64,000 nucleotides of DNA from Solitalea agri (GTDB lineage: Bacteria; Bacteroidota; Bacteroidia; Sphingobacteriales; Sphingobacteriaceae). The stretch covers positions 62,001 through 126,000 of the forward strand of contig NZ_JAMWYS010000006.1 of assembly GCF_023914155.1 (NCBI RefSeq). The letters are read 5' to 3'. Of this stretch, positions 1-7,938 are shown one piece after another. Made by a program: the position numbers and the translations under genes. The number at the start of each line of letters is the position of its first letter. Within the stretch, counting starts at the first letter, position 1. A model generated the notes under the pieces. The model was not told the DNA's origin, made no database searches, and saw nothing but the letters and a program-made list of their open reading frames with translations.

Positions 1-1
1 G

Positions 2-415
2 GGAATACCTGATCTGTCAATTTTTGGTTATAAATTGGTAGAAGTAGTTCAAATTGACGTAGCAAGTAAAACAGCTATAATAAGACTTCGTCAGCATCCG
101 TCCTCAATAAGAGATATAGAAAAAGAAATAGCTGCAAAAGTATTAGGTGGAATACCAGTTGATGGAGAGGGTTTTATTATCATTGGAGGGAAAATAATCA
201 GAGTACCACCACGTGGCCCAATCACTGAAATAGTAAAACAATTATCAAATTATCTTGAGCTAGACAATTTTACTATTGGCAGGGCTAATGCCATTTCCAT
301 ACAAAAACAAATTCTTGAATCAATCATTATATCTACAGCTTCTTTACACCAGGAAACATTGCCTTTTTCTGAACACCCTCCAGGATATAACCATAAGAGC
401 TCAGAAAACCACTAA
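2..415 (+). CDS. C-terminal part of an unrecognised protein, cut by the left edge
   Basis: The reading frame is open from the first bases of the window, so the gene starts upstream; a TTG at 35 is only an internal codon of this open frame. About 137 residues are visible. They are rich in Ile and Val, with a Gly-rich segment near the middle and a polar, His-containing tail. I do not recognise a family and see no signal peptide or membrane segment in the visible part. It converges on the GH3 gene and is separated from it by a strong hairpin. The coding call rests on the uninterrupted frame, normal codon use and the terminator just after the stop. Confidence 0.55.
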   Translation, partial: GIPDLSIFGYKLVEVVQIDVASKTAIIRLRQHPSSIRDIEKEIAAKVLGGIPVDGEGFIIIGGKIIRVPPRGPITEIVKQLSNYLELDNFTIGRANAISIQKQILESIIISTASLHQETLPFSEHPPGYNHKSSENH

Positions 416-443
416 TAGAAAATATATATTTTAAGCTTTTAAT

Positions 444-487
444 AAAAAGGAGGTTATCTTGTTTTTTTTAAGACAACCTCCTTTTTT
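444..487 (-). terminator. Terminator of the GH31-GH3-GH3 operon (probably bidirectional)
   Basis: Arms at 444-460 and 470-487 pair over about 17 bases around a T-rich loop. The single non-Watson-Crick position is an A/C mismatch in plus-strand RNA but a G-U pair in minus-strand RNA, so the hairpin is best formed by the minus-strand operon ending at 573. T-runs lie on both sides, so it may also stop the plus-strand gene ending at 415. Confidence 0.8.
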
Positions 488-572
488 ACTAAAAACACTC
501 CAAAACAACAAAACCACCTTTTAGGGGTGATTTCGTTGATTGTTGAATAAACTTAGTTATTATGATTTTTGG

Positions 573-2765
573 TTATTTTGCTGCGTAGACAATTGTTTTT
601 TGTTGTCTGATATCTTTTGAAGAACTTCCTACCAATAAATCGAAATTACCGGCTTCTACTACCCATTTATTTACTTTATCGTTATAATAATGGAATGCTT
701 CATCATTTAATTGGAATACCACTTCTTTTGACTCACCTGGTTTTAAGAATATTTTCTGAAAGGCCTTTAACTCTTTCTCAGGACGTTTCAAAGCTGATTT
801 CTCTTGTTTTACATACAACTGAACCACTTCGGCTCCGGCTACTTTACCGGTATTGGTAATAGTAAGCTTAGCAGTGGCTTTGTCCCCATTCACAGTAACG
901 TTTAAATTATCATATTTAAAAGTGGTATATGATAAACCGCGACCGAATTCAAACTGCGGTGCTACATTGTAAGTATCGAAGTAACGGTAACCCACAAAAA
1001 TATCTTCATTATAATGAACCACATTATTTTTCCCCGGAAACTCCCCTAACTTATGAGCCGGTGAATCCTGTAATTTTTTAGGGAAAGTCATTGGAAGTTT
1101 ACCTGATGGATTTACATCGCCAAAAATAACTTTAGCCAATGCATTTCCACCTTCCATACCAGCATACCAACCTTCCAATACACCTTTTGCATCGTCAATC
1201 CATTGGCTAACATCAATTGGCCCTCCTCCGGTTAAAACCACAACAGTTTTAGGGTTAGCTTTTAATACCGCTTTAATCAACTCATCCTGACCGAAAGGCA
1301 TATCCATATTCGGCTTATCAACACCTTCTGCATCATAAGCATTATCATCCCATTTAGAATAGTCATAACCATGGGTCCATCCTACCACCAAAATCGCTGT
1401 TTCTGATTTTGCGGCCAAATCAACTGCTTGCTTGATCAATTTTGCGTCAGCTTTCTGTCCTCTGGCAATTTTATAACCTGGAGCATACTCAATTTTAGTA
1501 GTGTTACCTACCAGGTTTTTTAAACCCTGTAAAGGCGTAATTTCATATTTAGCCTTAACCTGTGAGCTACCTCCACCCATTGAGTTTGGACGGTCGGCAT
1601 TAACGCCGATAACAGCAATGGATTTAACACTTTTTTGTAATGGAAGAATATTGCCCTCGTTTTTCAATAATACAATACCTTCTTCAGCCACTTTAAGAGC
1701 TGTTGCCTGATGTTCTTTTGTATTAAAGCTTCCTGCCGGACGCTTACCATCAATCATGTTGGTTTTATACATGATGCGTAAGATTCGACGAACTTTCTCA
1801 TCAATTAATGAAACGGGCACTTTTCCATCTTTTACCAATTTCAAAAGCGAATCGGCCATAAAGAACTTATTATAATTAGGATTAGGCAGCATACTCAGAT
1901 CAGTGCCCATTTCCAAATCAGTTCCGTTTTTAGCCGCTTCAATTGTATTATGAACCGCTCCCCAATCACTCATGAGTACACCCTGGAAATTCCACTCCCC
2001 TTTTAATATTTTGTTCACCAAATAGTCATTATGCGTAGCATATTGACCTCTGAATTTATTATATGAACCCATTACAGTATTCACATCTCCTTCGGTAACA
2101 GCAGCTTTAAACCCTGGCAAATAGATTTCGCGCAGAGCACGTTCACTCATGTAAACATCTACAGTATTACGGTCAACCTCTTCGTTATTAGCAGCATAAT
2201 GTTTCACACAGGCCGAAATACCTTGATCTTGCACCCCTTTAATATACCCAACAACCATTTTAGAGATTAGGTATGGGTCTTCACTCATATACTCAAAGTT
2301 GCGACCACATAGCGGCGAACGGATGATGTTAATACCCGGACCAAGGATAACATCTTTACCGCGGTAGTTTGCTTCAGCTCCCAAAACCGATCCGAAAGCA
2401 TAACCAAGCTCTGGATTCCAGGTTGCGGCCAATGTATTACCGGTAGGTAAATAAGTAGCAGCATCGTCAACATCTTTGTCAACCTTCCAATCGCGGCCAT
2501 GCTCAACACGCACACCATGCGGTCCGTCTGAAGTTACAATTTCAGGAATACCCAAACGCTCCACACCTGTGGAAGTAAATGAAGAGTTACCATGGATCAT
2601 CCCCACTTTTTCTTCCAGGGTCATTTCACTGATTAATCTGCTGATTTTTTCTTCAGTGTTACTTGCATCCTTTTCCTTTGCCTGTGTACATCCAAACAGA
2701 ACAGATGTTGCTACAATTAAAGCAGAATAGCTCCAACACTTTACCGATTTGAACTTATAATTCAT
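573..2765 (-). CDS. GH3 beta-glucosidase-type lipoprotein
   Basis: This 730-residue family 3 glycoside hydrolase probably releases glucose (or another terminal beta-linked sugar) from oligosaccharides. It begins with a lipoprotein signal peptide (LFGC, Cys26). The SDGPHGVR block carries a substrate-binding Asp80, the KHYAANNEE block sits near 188-196, and the nucleophile is Asp267 in LMSDWGA. The GH3 C-terminal domain follows, then a fibronectin-III-like domain over roughly the last 110 residues, as in BglX-type enzymes. It is the last gene of a three-gene operon, 15 bp after the preceding GH3 gene. In a xyloglucan locus the expected job is hydrolysis of glucosyl residues in the periplasm. 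Family is certain; substrate is inferred from context. Confidence 0.93.
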   Translation of the reverse strand: MNYKFKSVKCWSYSALIVATSVLFGCTQAKEKDASNTEEKISRLISEMTLEEKVGMIHGNSSFTSTGVERLGIPEIVTSDGPHGVRVEHGRDWKVDKDVDDAATYLPTGNTLAATWNPELGYAFGSVLGAEANYRGKDVILGPGINIIRSPLCGRNFEYMSEDPYLISKMVVGYIKGVQDQGISACVKHYAANNEEVDRNTVDVYMSERALREIYLPGFKAAVTEGDVNTVMGSYNKFRGQYATHNDYLVNKILKGEWNFQGVLMSDWGAVHNTIEAAKNGTDLEMGTDLSMLPNPNYNKFFMADSLLKLVKDGKVPVSLIDEKVRRILRIMYKTNMIDGKRPAGSFNTKEHQATALKVAEEGIVLLKNEGNILPLQKSVKSIAVIGVNADRPNSMGGGSSQVKAKYEITPLQGLKNLVGNTTKIEYAPGYKIARGQKADAKLIKQAVDLAAKSETAILVVGWTHGYDYSKWDDNAYDAEGVDKPNMDMPFGQDELIKAVLKANPKTVVVLTGGGPIDVSQWIDDAKGVLEGWYAGMEGGNALAKVIFGDVNPSGKLPMTFPKKLQDSPAHKLGEFPGKNNVVHYNEDIFVGYRYFDTYNVAPQFEFGRGLSYTTFKYDNLNVTVNGDKATAKLTITNTGKVAGAEVVQLYVKQEKSALKRPEKELKAFQKIFLKPGESKEVVFQLNDEAFHYYNDKVNKWVVEAGNFDLLVGSSSKDIRQQKTIVYAAK

Positions 2766-2780
2766 ATGTAATTAGATAGT

Positions 2781-4943
2781 TTACTTGTTACTGATCTCTA
2801 TAGTTTTTTCAAATTTGATATCGGCCGATGAAGCCCCCACCATTAGTTTTATTGCTCCTTCTTCGACTTTAAACTGGTGTAAATTCTCGTCCCAATAAGC
2901 CAATGCTTCAACAGGCAATGGAATTACTACTGTTTTAGATTCATTAGGGCTGATAGTTATTCTTTTAAAACCTTTTAGTTCTTTTAAAGGGCGTTTTGTT
3001 TTTGAATTGATATGACTCACATACAACTGGACCACCTCATCACCAGAATAGGATCCGGTATTCTTAACATCCACACTAATACTAAGCTGACCACTTGTAC
3101 TTACCTTAGTTGCACTCAATTTCAAATTTGAATAACTAAACGAGGTATAGCTTTTCCCAAACCCAAAAGGATATAAAGGAGCGCCCTCGAAATACATATA
3201 GGTTCTGCCGTGGGTAATATCATAATCCATCATTGGCGGCAATTCATCTAAACTGTTTGGCCATGTTTGCACCAGTCTTCCTGCCGGGTTATAATCGCCA
3301 AAAAGTACATCGGCCAAAGCATTACCAAGTTCCTGACTGTTTTGAGCCATATGCAAAATAGCCGGAACGTTTTGCTGCGTCCAGTTGATTGCAAAAGGAA
3401 AACTTGAAACTAATACAACGATTGTATTCGGGTTTGCATTATAAACCTGTTTTATTAATTCCTCCTCTGTTAAAGTAAGCGATTTCCGATCAACCGACTC
3501 CTTACCTTCTCCGGCATCAGGGCATTGCTCCCAACCTGCATTACAGGTTGGATGATTACCCACAATAACGATGGCTACTTCCGATTTTTTTGCGGCGTTT
3601 ACAGCTTCATTATTGGAATTATTCTCGGCATAATTTATTTGAATGTTATTCCCTGCTTTAGCCTTGATTCCCTGTAAGGCGGTTACCACATATGGCGGCG
3701 TTCCGCTATACCAGTCGAGTAAAACCTGATCGGCTTTACTGCCAATGATTGCCAGTGATTTCAGCGTATTTTTGCTTAGCGGAAGCATATTCCGATCGTT
3801 TTTTAACAGCACGATCGATTTTTGGGTAACCTCCCGAACAGCATTTTTATGTTTTTCAGAAAGCCATGGTTCAGGTCCGTCTTTGATTTTCGTATAAGGA
3901 TTCAACTCTGGAGGATCAAGTAAACCGAGTTTTATCATCACCCTAAAATCTCCCCTGATCACTGTTTCAATATCCTTCTCAGTAATCAGTTTTTTCTCTA
4001 ACGCCTGTCGAATGGCTGAATCATAATGATCGAGAAATTGGTTGATACCCGCTTTAACTGCTGCAGCCGCTCCTGCGGCGTCATTAGAATAATACTTGTG
4101 TGATTTTATTAATAAGCCTAAAGCGCCGCCATCGGTACAAATTATTCCGTTCTGTTTCCATTGATCAACCGCCACATTCTTTAATACCGGATTCACCATC
4201 ATGGGAATTCCATTCCAAGAATTATAGGAGGCCATAAATGCTCTGGAACCACCCAGCTCCACCCCCATTCTAAACGGTTTCGAGTAGTATTCATGAAACA
4301 ACTTTTCACTAAAGTCAGATGAGGAGCGATCCCGACCATTTTCATTGCTATTGGCCAAAAAGTGTTTCATTAACGAAGCCGCTTGCCAGTAACGTTTATC
4401 ATTACCCTGTAAACCTTTGATCATGGCAACAGCCATGGTACCATTAAAAAAAGGATCCTCTCCATAACATTCTTCGGTACGGCCCCAGCGTGGATCCCTG
4501 CCCAAATCAACATTAGGTGAACGAATCACTAATGCTCCACGTTCGTATTTATCGCTTTGAAATAAGTAACGGGCCTCGTAACCTTCAATATCGCCTACCT
4601 TTTGCAGAGCTTCAGTATCCCAGGTTTCGGCCAGTCCATAAGCTTGCGGAAACTGCGTAGTTGTAATTGGATTTTCACCACCCCACTTCCCCGGCCCGCC
4701 AAGAGCTGCGCCATGTAAGCCTTCAATATGGTCGCAACCCTTAATGCCTAACCGAGGAACCGAAGGATTTGTGCTTAAACACTTAATCTTTTCATCAAGC
4801 GTAAGCAATGAAATTAGGTTGTCGATACGCTTTTCTACGTCCAAATCAGGGTTTTGAAATGGATATTTGTTCTGCGCACAGCCAACAGAAACCAAAAAAA
4901 GGATAAGAGCAATACCAACTAAAGAGACCTTGCTTACTCTCAT
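2781..4943 (-). CDS. GH3 beta-xylosidase/beta-glucosidase
   Basis: This is a second, divergent family 3 hydrolase of 720 residues. A hydrophobic N-terminus ends at VGC (Cys22), a possible but not ideal lipobox. The EGLHG block near 74-78, GRDPRWGR near 148-155 and MKHFLANSNENGR near 192-204 resemble the beta-xylosidase branch of GH3. The nucleophile is Asp271 in ICTDGGA, and a C-terminal fibronectin-III-like domain is present. Its start overlaps the stop of the GH31 gene by 4 bp (ATGA), a sign of translational coupling. The differing active-site blocks of the two GH3 enzymes suggest division of labour between beta-xyloside and beta-glucoside bonds. Substrate is an inference. Confidence 0.9.
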   Translation of the reverse strand: MRVSKVSLVGIALILFLVSVGCAQNKYPFQNPDLDVEKRIDNLISLLTLDEKIKCLSTNPSVPRLGIKGCDHIEGLHGAALGGPGKWGGENPITTTQFPQAYGLAETWDTEALQKVGDIEGYEARYLFQSDKYERGALVIRSPNVDLGRDPRWGRTEECYGEDPFFNGTMAVAMIKGLQGNDKRYWQAASLMKHFLANSNENGRDRSSSDFSEKLFHEYYSKPFRMGVELGGSRAFMASYNSWNGIPMMVNPVLKNVAVDQWKQNGIICTDGGALGLLIKSHKYYSNDAAGAAAAVKAGINQFLDHYDSAIRQALEKKLITEKDIETVIRGDFRVMIKLGLLDPPELNPYTKIKDGPEPWLSEKHKNAVREVTQKSIVLLKNDRNMLPLSKNTLKSLAIIGSKADQVLLDWYSGTPPYVVTALQGIKAKAGNNIQINYAENNSNNEAVNAAKKSEVAIVIVGNHPTCNAGWEQCPDAGEGKESVDRKSLTLTEEELIKQVYNANPNTIVVLVSSFPFAINWTQQNVPAILHMAQNSQELGNALADVLFGDYNPAGRLVQTWPNSLDELPPMMDYDITHGRTYMYFEGAPLYPFGFGKSYTSFSYSNLKLSATKVSTSGQLSISVDVKNTGSYSGDEVVQLYVSHINSKTKRPLKELKGFKRITISPNESKTVVIPLPVEALAYWDENLHQFKVEEGAIKLMVGASSADIKFEKTIEISNK

Positions 4944-7366
4944 TTTCCTGCCGACTTGTTATATGCTGTATTCGATTGAATTTCCCACTTAATTGATCCT
5001 TTCGACCAATCATCATTTAATTTGAAAGAACCATCCTGATTAGACAATGTAACTTCATGCAGTACATTATCTTTTGGAAGGCAAACAAATCCTTTGCCTT
5101 GCTTAGCGTCAGCTGTATAAGCTATTAGCTTCAAAGACGACCAATCCATTTTCATGGTCGATTGTGCCAGTTTAATATGAGGAATTACAGCACCATCTTT
5201 TACTAAAATTATCGCTTGAACAGCTCCCGGTGCAATACTTTTCCAGCCACCTTCATAAACAGCTCCGGTTTGATAATCGATCCATTTGCCTGGTGGCAAG
5301 TAAACATTACGTTCGGTTACATTTTCTAAAAGGGGAGCTACTAAAATATCTGATCCGAATAAATACTCATCGTCAACTAACCACGATCCGGGATCATTAG
5401 GAAACTCCACAAACAAAGCCCTAACCATTGGCAAACCTTTTTCGGTACAAACCTTTGCTTGCGCATAGATATAAGGCATTAGCTGATAACGCATATTATC
5501 GGCATTTCTAAAGTAATTGTTAAAGGATTCGCCATATTCCCAAGGTTCTTTAGGGGGCATACCATGACTACGGGTGTGTGATGTTAGAAAGCCGAAAGCC
5601 GCCCAACGGCGGTACAGGTCATCAGGAGACTTCTGTACAAATCCACCTATGTCATGACTCCAAAATGAAAATCCTGATAACCCAAATGACAGGCCACCTC
5701 TTAACTCTGCAGCCATACCAGTATTGGTATTTTCGGCATCACCGCCCCAATGCAATGGGTAACGCTGACTTCCAGCCCAGGCACTTCGCGCCCAGATAAT
5801 ATTCTCACCATTTACCTGCTTAGTAATGTCTGCAACCGCTTTATTGTATCGCAAAGGGTAAAGGTTATGCTCATAAAAGCCGGTTTTTCCCGAGAAGTAT
5901 ATTCCATTATCAGGAGCGGCCTCACCAAAATCAACTTTTATAGCACCAACCCCCATTTTAAGTAAGCTGGCAATTTTCTCCTGGTACCAGGTTACTGTTG
6001 CCGGGTTTGAAAAATCGAGCGTAGCATCTTCATACGGAATATTTCCTTTGGCATCTTTTACCGCCAATCCTTTTTCAATTATTTCTGGGAATAATTTATT
6101 TTTTGGAGTGAAGTAAGGCAATTGCCACAACGAAATATGGAATCCATCGGCTTTAAGATCAGTCATCATTTTAGCAGGATCTTTAAAACGATCAGGTGCA
6201 AACTTATAGTCGGTGCGCCAATCGGTGGTAAACCATCCGGTATCAAAATGGATCACATCGGCCGGTATCTGATTCTCACGAAGCTTAGCCGCAACATTTC
6301 TTCCGTCTTGTTCAGAGAAATAAGTAATACGGCTCATCCAAAAACCAAATGACCATAACGGTGGCATAGAAGCTTTACCTGTTAAGTTGGTATATTCATC
6401 CAAAATATCTTTCGGAGCGCCTAAGAACACAAACAGGTCGAGTTCATCATCGCCGATCATTAATGAATTGGCTCCATTGAAATATTTACCAAAATCGCAG
6501 GTTATGGGCGATGAAGTATGCATGAACATACCATAACCCCTATTGCTCATAAAAAATGGGATCGGCTTGTACATGGTTTCATTCTGAACACCATTGGCGT
6601 CATCGGCCCAAAGCACTACTTTTTGTCCTCTTTTATTAAACTGAGTAAATGACTCACCACAACCGAAAATTTTCTCATCTGGGCCTAATGAAAACACTGC
6701 CGACATGCTTCGTGTATAATCACTGGCTCTGCGCACATATGAAAAAGGCAGTACAGGTGTATAAGATGAATCAGCGTTATCTACATGGTGCAACGTTTTA
6801 GTAAGGAGTTTTCCTTTCGCATCCCTTATTTCAACGCGCCAAGGGCTTTCCATAATAGTCACCGAACCATAGTCGCTGGCATAGCGATGGCCTCCATTAA
6901 TTTTACTGTACTTCCATGATTTGGTATCAACTTGCGCTTTACCATTAACCAGCATTAATGACTCCGGATTAGGTTTTACCTGAAATCCTGAACTTGTCCG
7001 AATACGAACGGTTTTAGGTGATACAAATTGAATAGAGAATGGTAATGAAGGAGAGGCCTCATATTCTGTTTCAGGGAATTCATTCGCCTTAACAGGTTTC
7101 AACACACCCAGCATGTTATCAAATGCCTGACGGGAAGAGTATTCATAACGTTTATAAACGATTTTACCGGTTCCGGTAACCGCATCGAACTGCGACAAAC
7201 TATCTGCTAAATAATAGGTATTTGAAAAACTTTTAAAATCATCGCTGATATCTACAGGAACGTTTAAAAGTTTCATGGATTGTAATTGCGCGAATGCCGG
7301 AGATATAAAAAAAACAGCACCACATACTAAGCTCAGTACCTTTTTCAGGTTATTCTTTTTTATCAT
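4940..7366 (-). CDS. GH31 alpha-xylosidase (YicI/XylS-like)
   Basis: An 808-residue family 31 hydrolase with a cleavable signal peptide (cut near AFA-QLQ, residue 26). The catalytic domain starts near MPPLWSFGFW (about 335). The nucleophile is Asp479 in IKVDFGE and the acid is Asp543 in HWGGDAENT; the KxDFGE form of the nucleophile block is typical of alpha-xylosidases such as YicI. It would remove the alpha-1,6-linked xylose at the non-reducing end of xyloglucan oligosaccharides. It is the first gene of the operon with the two GH3 genes. Its promoter carries the shared 22-bp direct-repeat motif and a -7-like box at 7469-7476, giving a leader of about 95 nt. Confidence 0.92.
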   Translation of the reverse strand: MIKKNNLKKVLSLVCGAVFFISPAFAQLQSMKLLNVPVDISDDFKSFSNTYYLADSLSQFDAVTGTGKIVYKRYEYSSRQAFDNMLGVLKPVKANEFPETEYEASPSLPFSIQFVSPKTVRIRTSSGFQVKPNPESLMLVNGKAQVDTKSWKYSKINGGHRYASDYGSVTIMESPWRVEIRDAKGKLLTKTLHHVDNADSSYTPVLPFSYVRRASDYTRSMSAVFSLGPDEKIFGCGESFTQFNKRGQKVVLWADDANGVQNETMYKPIPFFMSNRGYGMFMHTSSPITCDFGKYFNGANSLMIGDDELDLFVFLGAPKDILDEYTNLTGKASMPPLWSFGFWMSRITYFSEQDGRNVAAKLRENQIPADVIHFDTGWFTTDWRTDYKFAPDRFKDPAKMMTDLKADGFHISLWQLPYFTPKNKLFPEIIEKGLAVKDAKGNIPYEDATLDFSNPATVTWYQEKIASLLKMGVGAIKVDFGEAAPDNGIYFSGKTGFYEHNLYPLRYNKAVADITKQVNGENIIWARSAWAGSQRYPLHWGGDAENTNTGMAAELRGGLSFGLSGFSFWSHDIGGFVQKSPDDLYRRWAAFGFLTSHTRSHGMPPKEPWEYGESFNNYFRNADNMRYQLMPYIYAQAKVCTEKGLPMVRALFVEFPNDPGSWLVDDEYLFGSDILVAPLLENVTERNVYLPPGKWIDYQTGAVYEGGWKSIAPGAVQAIILVKDGAVIPHIKLAQSTMKMDWSSLKLIAYTADAKQGKGFVCLPKDNVLHEVTLSNQDGSFKLNDDWSKGSIKWEIQSNTAYNKSAGK

Positions 7367-7468
7367 AATACATTAACTATTCAGGTTGAAATAGATGCAG
7401 TTTATTAAACGCTTAAGACTATAAATGTTTAACAAATGACAACTTGATTAATAAATTGGTTAATGCCT

Positions 7469-7536
7469 CGAATTTATAGTGATTGGATTACTACAAAGGG
7501 GTAACAATGTTAAAGATTAGGGTTAAAGATGTTAAC
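7469..7536 (-). promoter_or_regulatory. Regulated promoter of the GH31-GH3-GH3 operon
   Basis: Read on the minus strand, the site starts GTTAACAT at 7536 and the AACAT half-site recurs 22 bp later, each followed by a C-rich tract. Counting the first G as base 1, TAAATTCG (a TAnnTTTG-like -7 box) starts at base 61. The same layout, to the base, occurs at 25898-25965 and 7734-7801. It is probably the DNA target of the AraC-type domain of the sensor encoded at 26193-30347. Confidence 0.65.
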
Positions 7537-7565
7537 TGAAGATCAGCGATTGGTTTTATCAGCAA

Positions 7566-7601
7566 TAAAAAAACCTGCCGGCATGAAATTACCGACAGGT
7601 T
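7566..7601 (-). terminator. Intrinsic terminator of the candidate small RNA
   Basis: A 12-bp stem (7572-7583 with 7590-7601) with a 6-nt loop is followed on the minus strand by seven U. Two positions are C/A mismatches on the plus strand but G-U pairs in minus-strand RNA, so the structure is specific to minus-strand transcription. No annotated gene ends just upstream of it; the nearest upstream stop (7939) has its own terminator. Confidence 0.8.
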
Positions 7602-7727
7602 ATACCGATTTAATTCAACCAACCTAAATGCATGTTTTATTTAATCACATGGAAAACCACGATCATTAATATCAAATCAAACAGATAGCTGTTGGGTTTT
7701 GATTTAACTGCTGGATCAGCAGTTTCA
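7567..7727 (-). ncRNA. Candidate small RNA of the polysaccharide regulon (~160 nt)
   Basis: A perfect Bacteroidota -7 box (TACATTTG, 7734-7741) lies at the standard distance from a copy of the regulon operator. Transcription would start near 7727. The RNA would begin with an 8-bp perfect hairpin with a 3-nt loop (7706-7724), have a mostly unstructured middle, and end at the terminator at 7566-7601. No credible protein is encoded; the longest ATG frame I noticed has nine codons (MIVVFHVIK). Hairpin, linker and U-run are typical of trans-acting small RNAs, and PUL-associated small RNAs are known in Bacteroides. An alternative is a terminated leader for the downstream GH31 operon, but that operon has its own promoter. 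Confidence 0.5.
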
Positions 7728-7733
7728 CCAATT

Positions 7734-7801
7734 CAAATGTAGGCTGATTTAAGGGTATTGGGGGGAGTGAGATGTTTACATTTAGTGGTTAAGATGTTAA
7801 C
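7734..7801 (-). promoter_or_regulatory. Third copy of the regulon operator with a consensus -7 box
   Basis: On the minus strand GTTAACAT starts at 7801 and AACAT recurs 22 bp later, followed by a C-rich tract. TACATTTG, an exact match to the Bacteroidota TAnnTTTG -7 element, starts at base 61 of the site, as at the other two promoters. No protein gene follows before the terminator at 7566-7601. Confidence 0.65.
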
Positions 7802-7844
7802 CTGTTGAAAAAACAACATTTCTCGCCTTTAAATCGAATTTCAT

Positions 7845-7874
7845 AAAAAAAGCCTGTCAAAATATTGACAAGCT
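7845..7874 (-). terminator. Terminator of the main polysaccharide operon
   Basis: A 10-bp stem (7851-7860 with 7865-7874) and a 4-nt loop are followed on the minus strand by six U. The one non-standard position is a G-U pair only in minus-strand RNA. It lies about 65 bp after the stop of the acetylesterase gene, ending an operon of about 18 kb. Confidence 0.85.
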
Positions 7875-7938
7875 CCAATTTACATTCAATAAACTTAGGG
7901 GTATTATTTTTTTGATCGACGTTCAATTCATCATCTGA

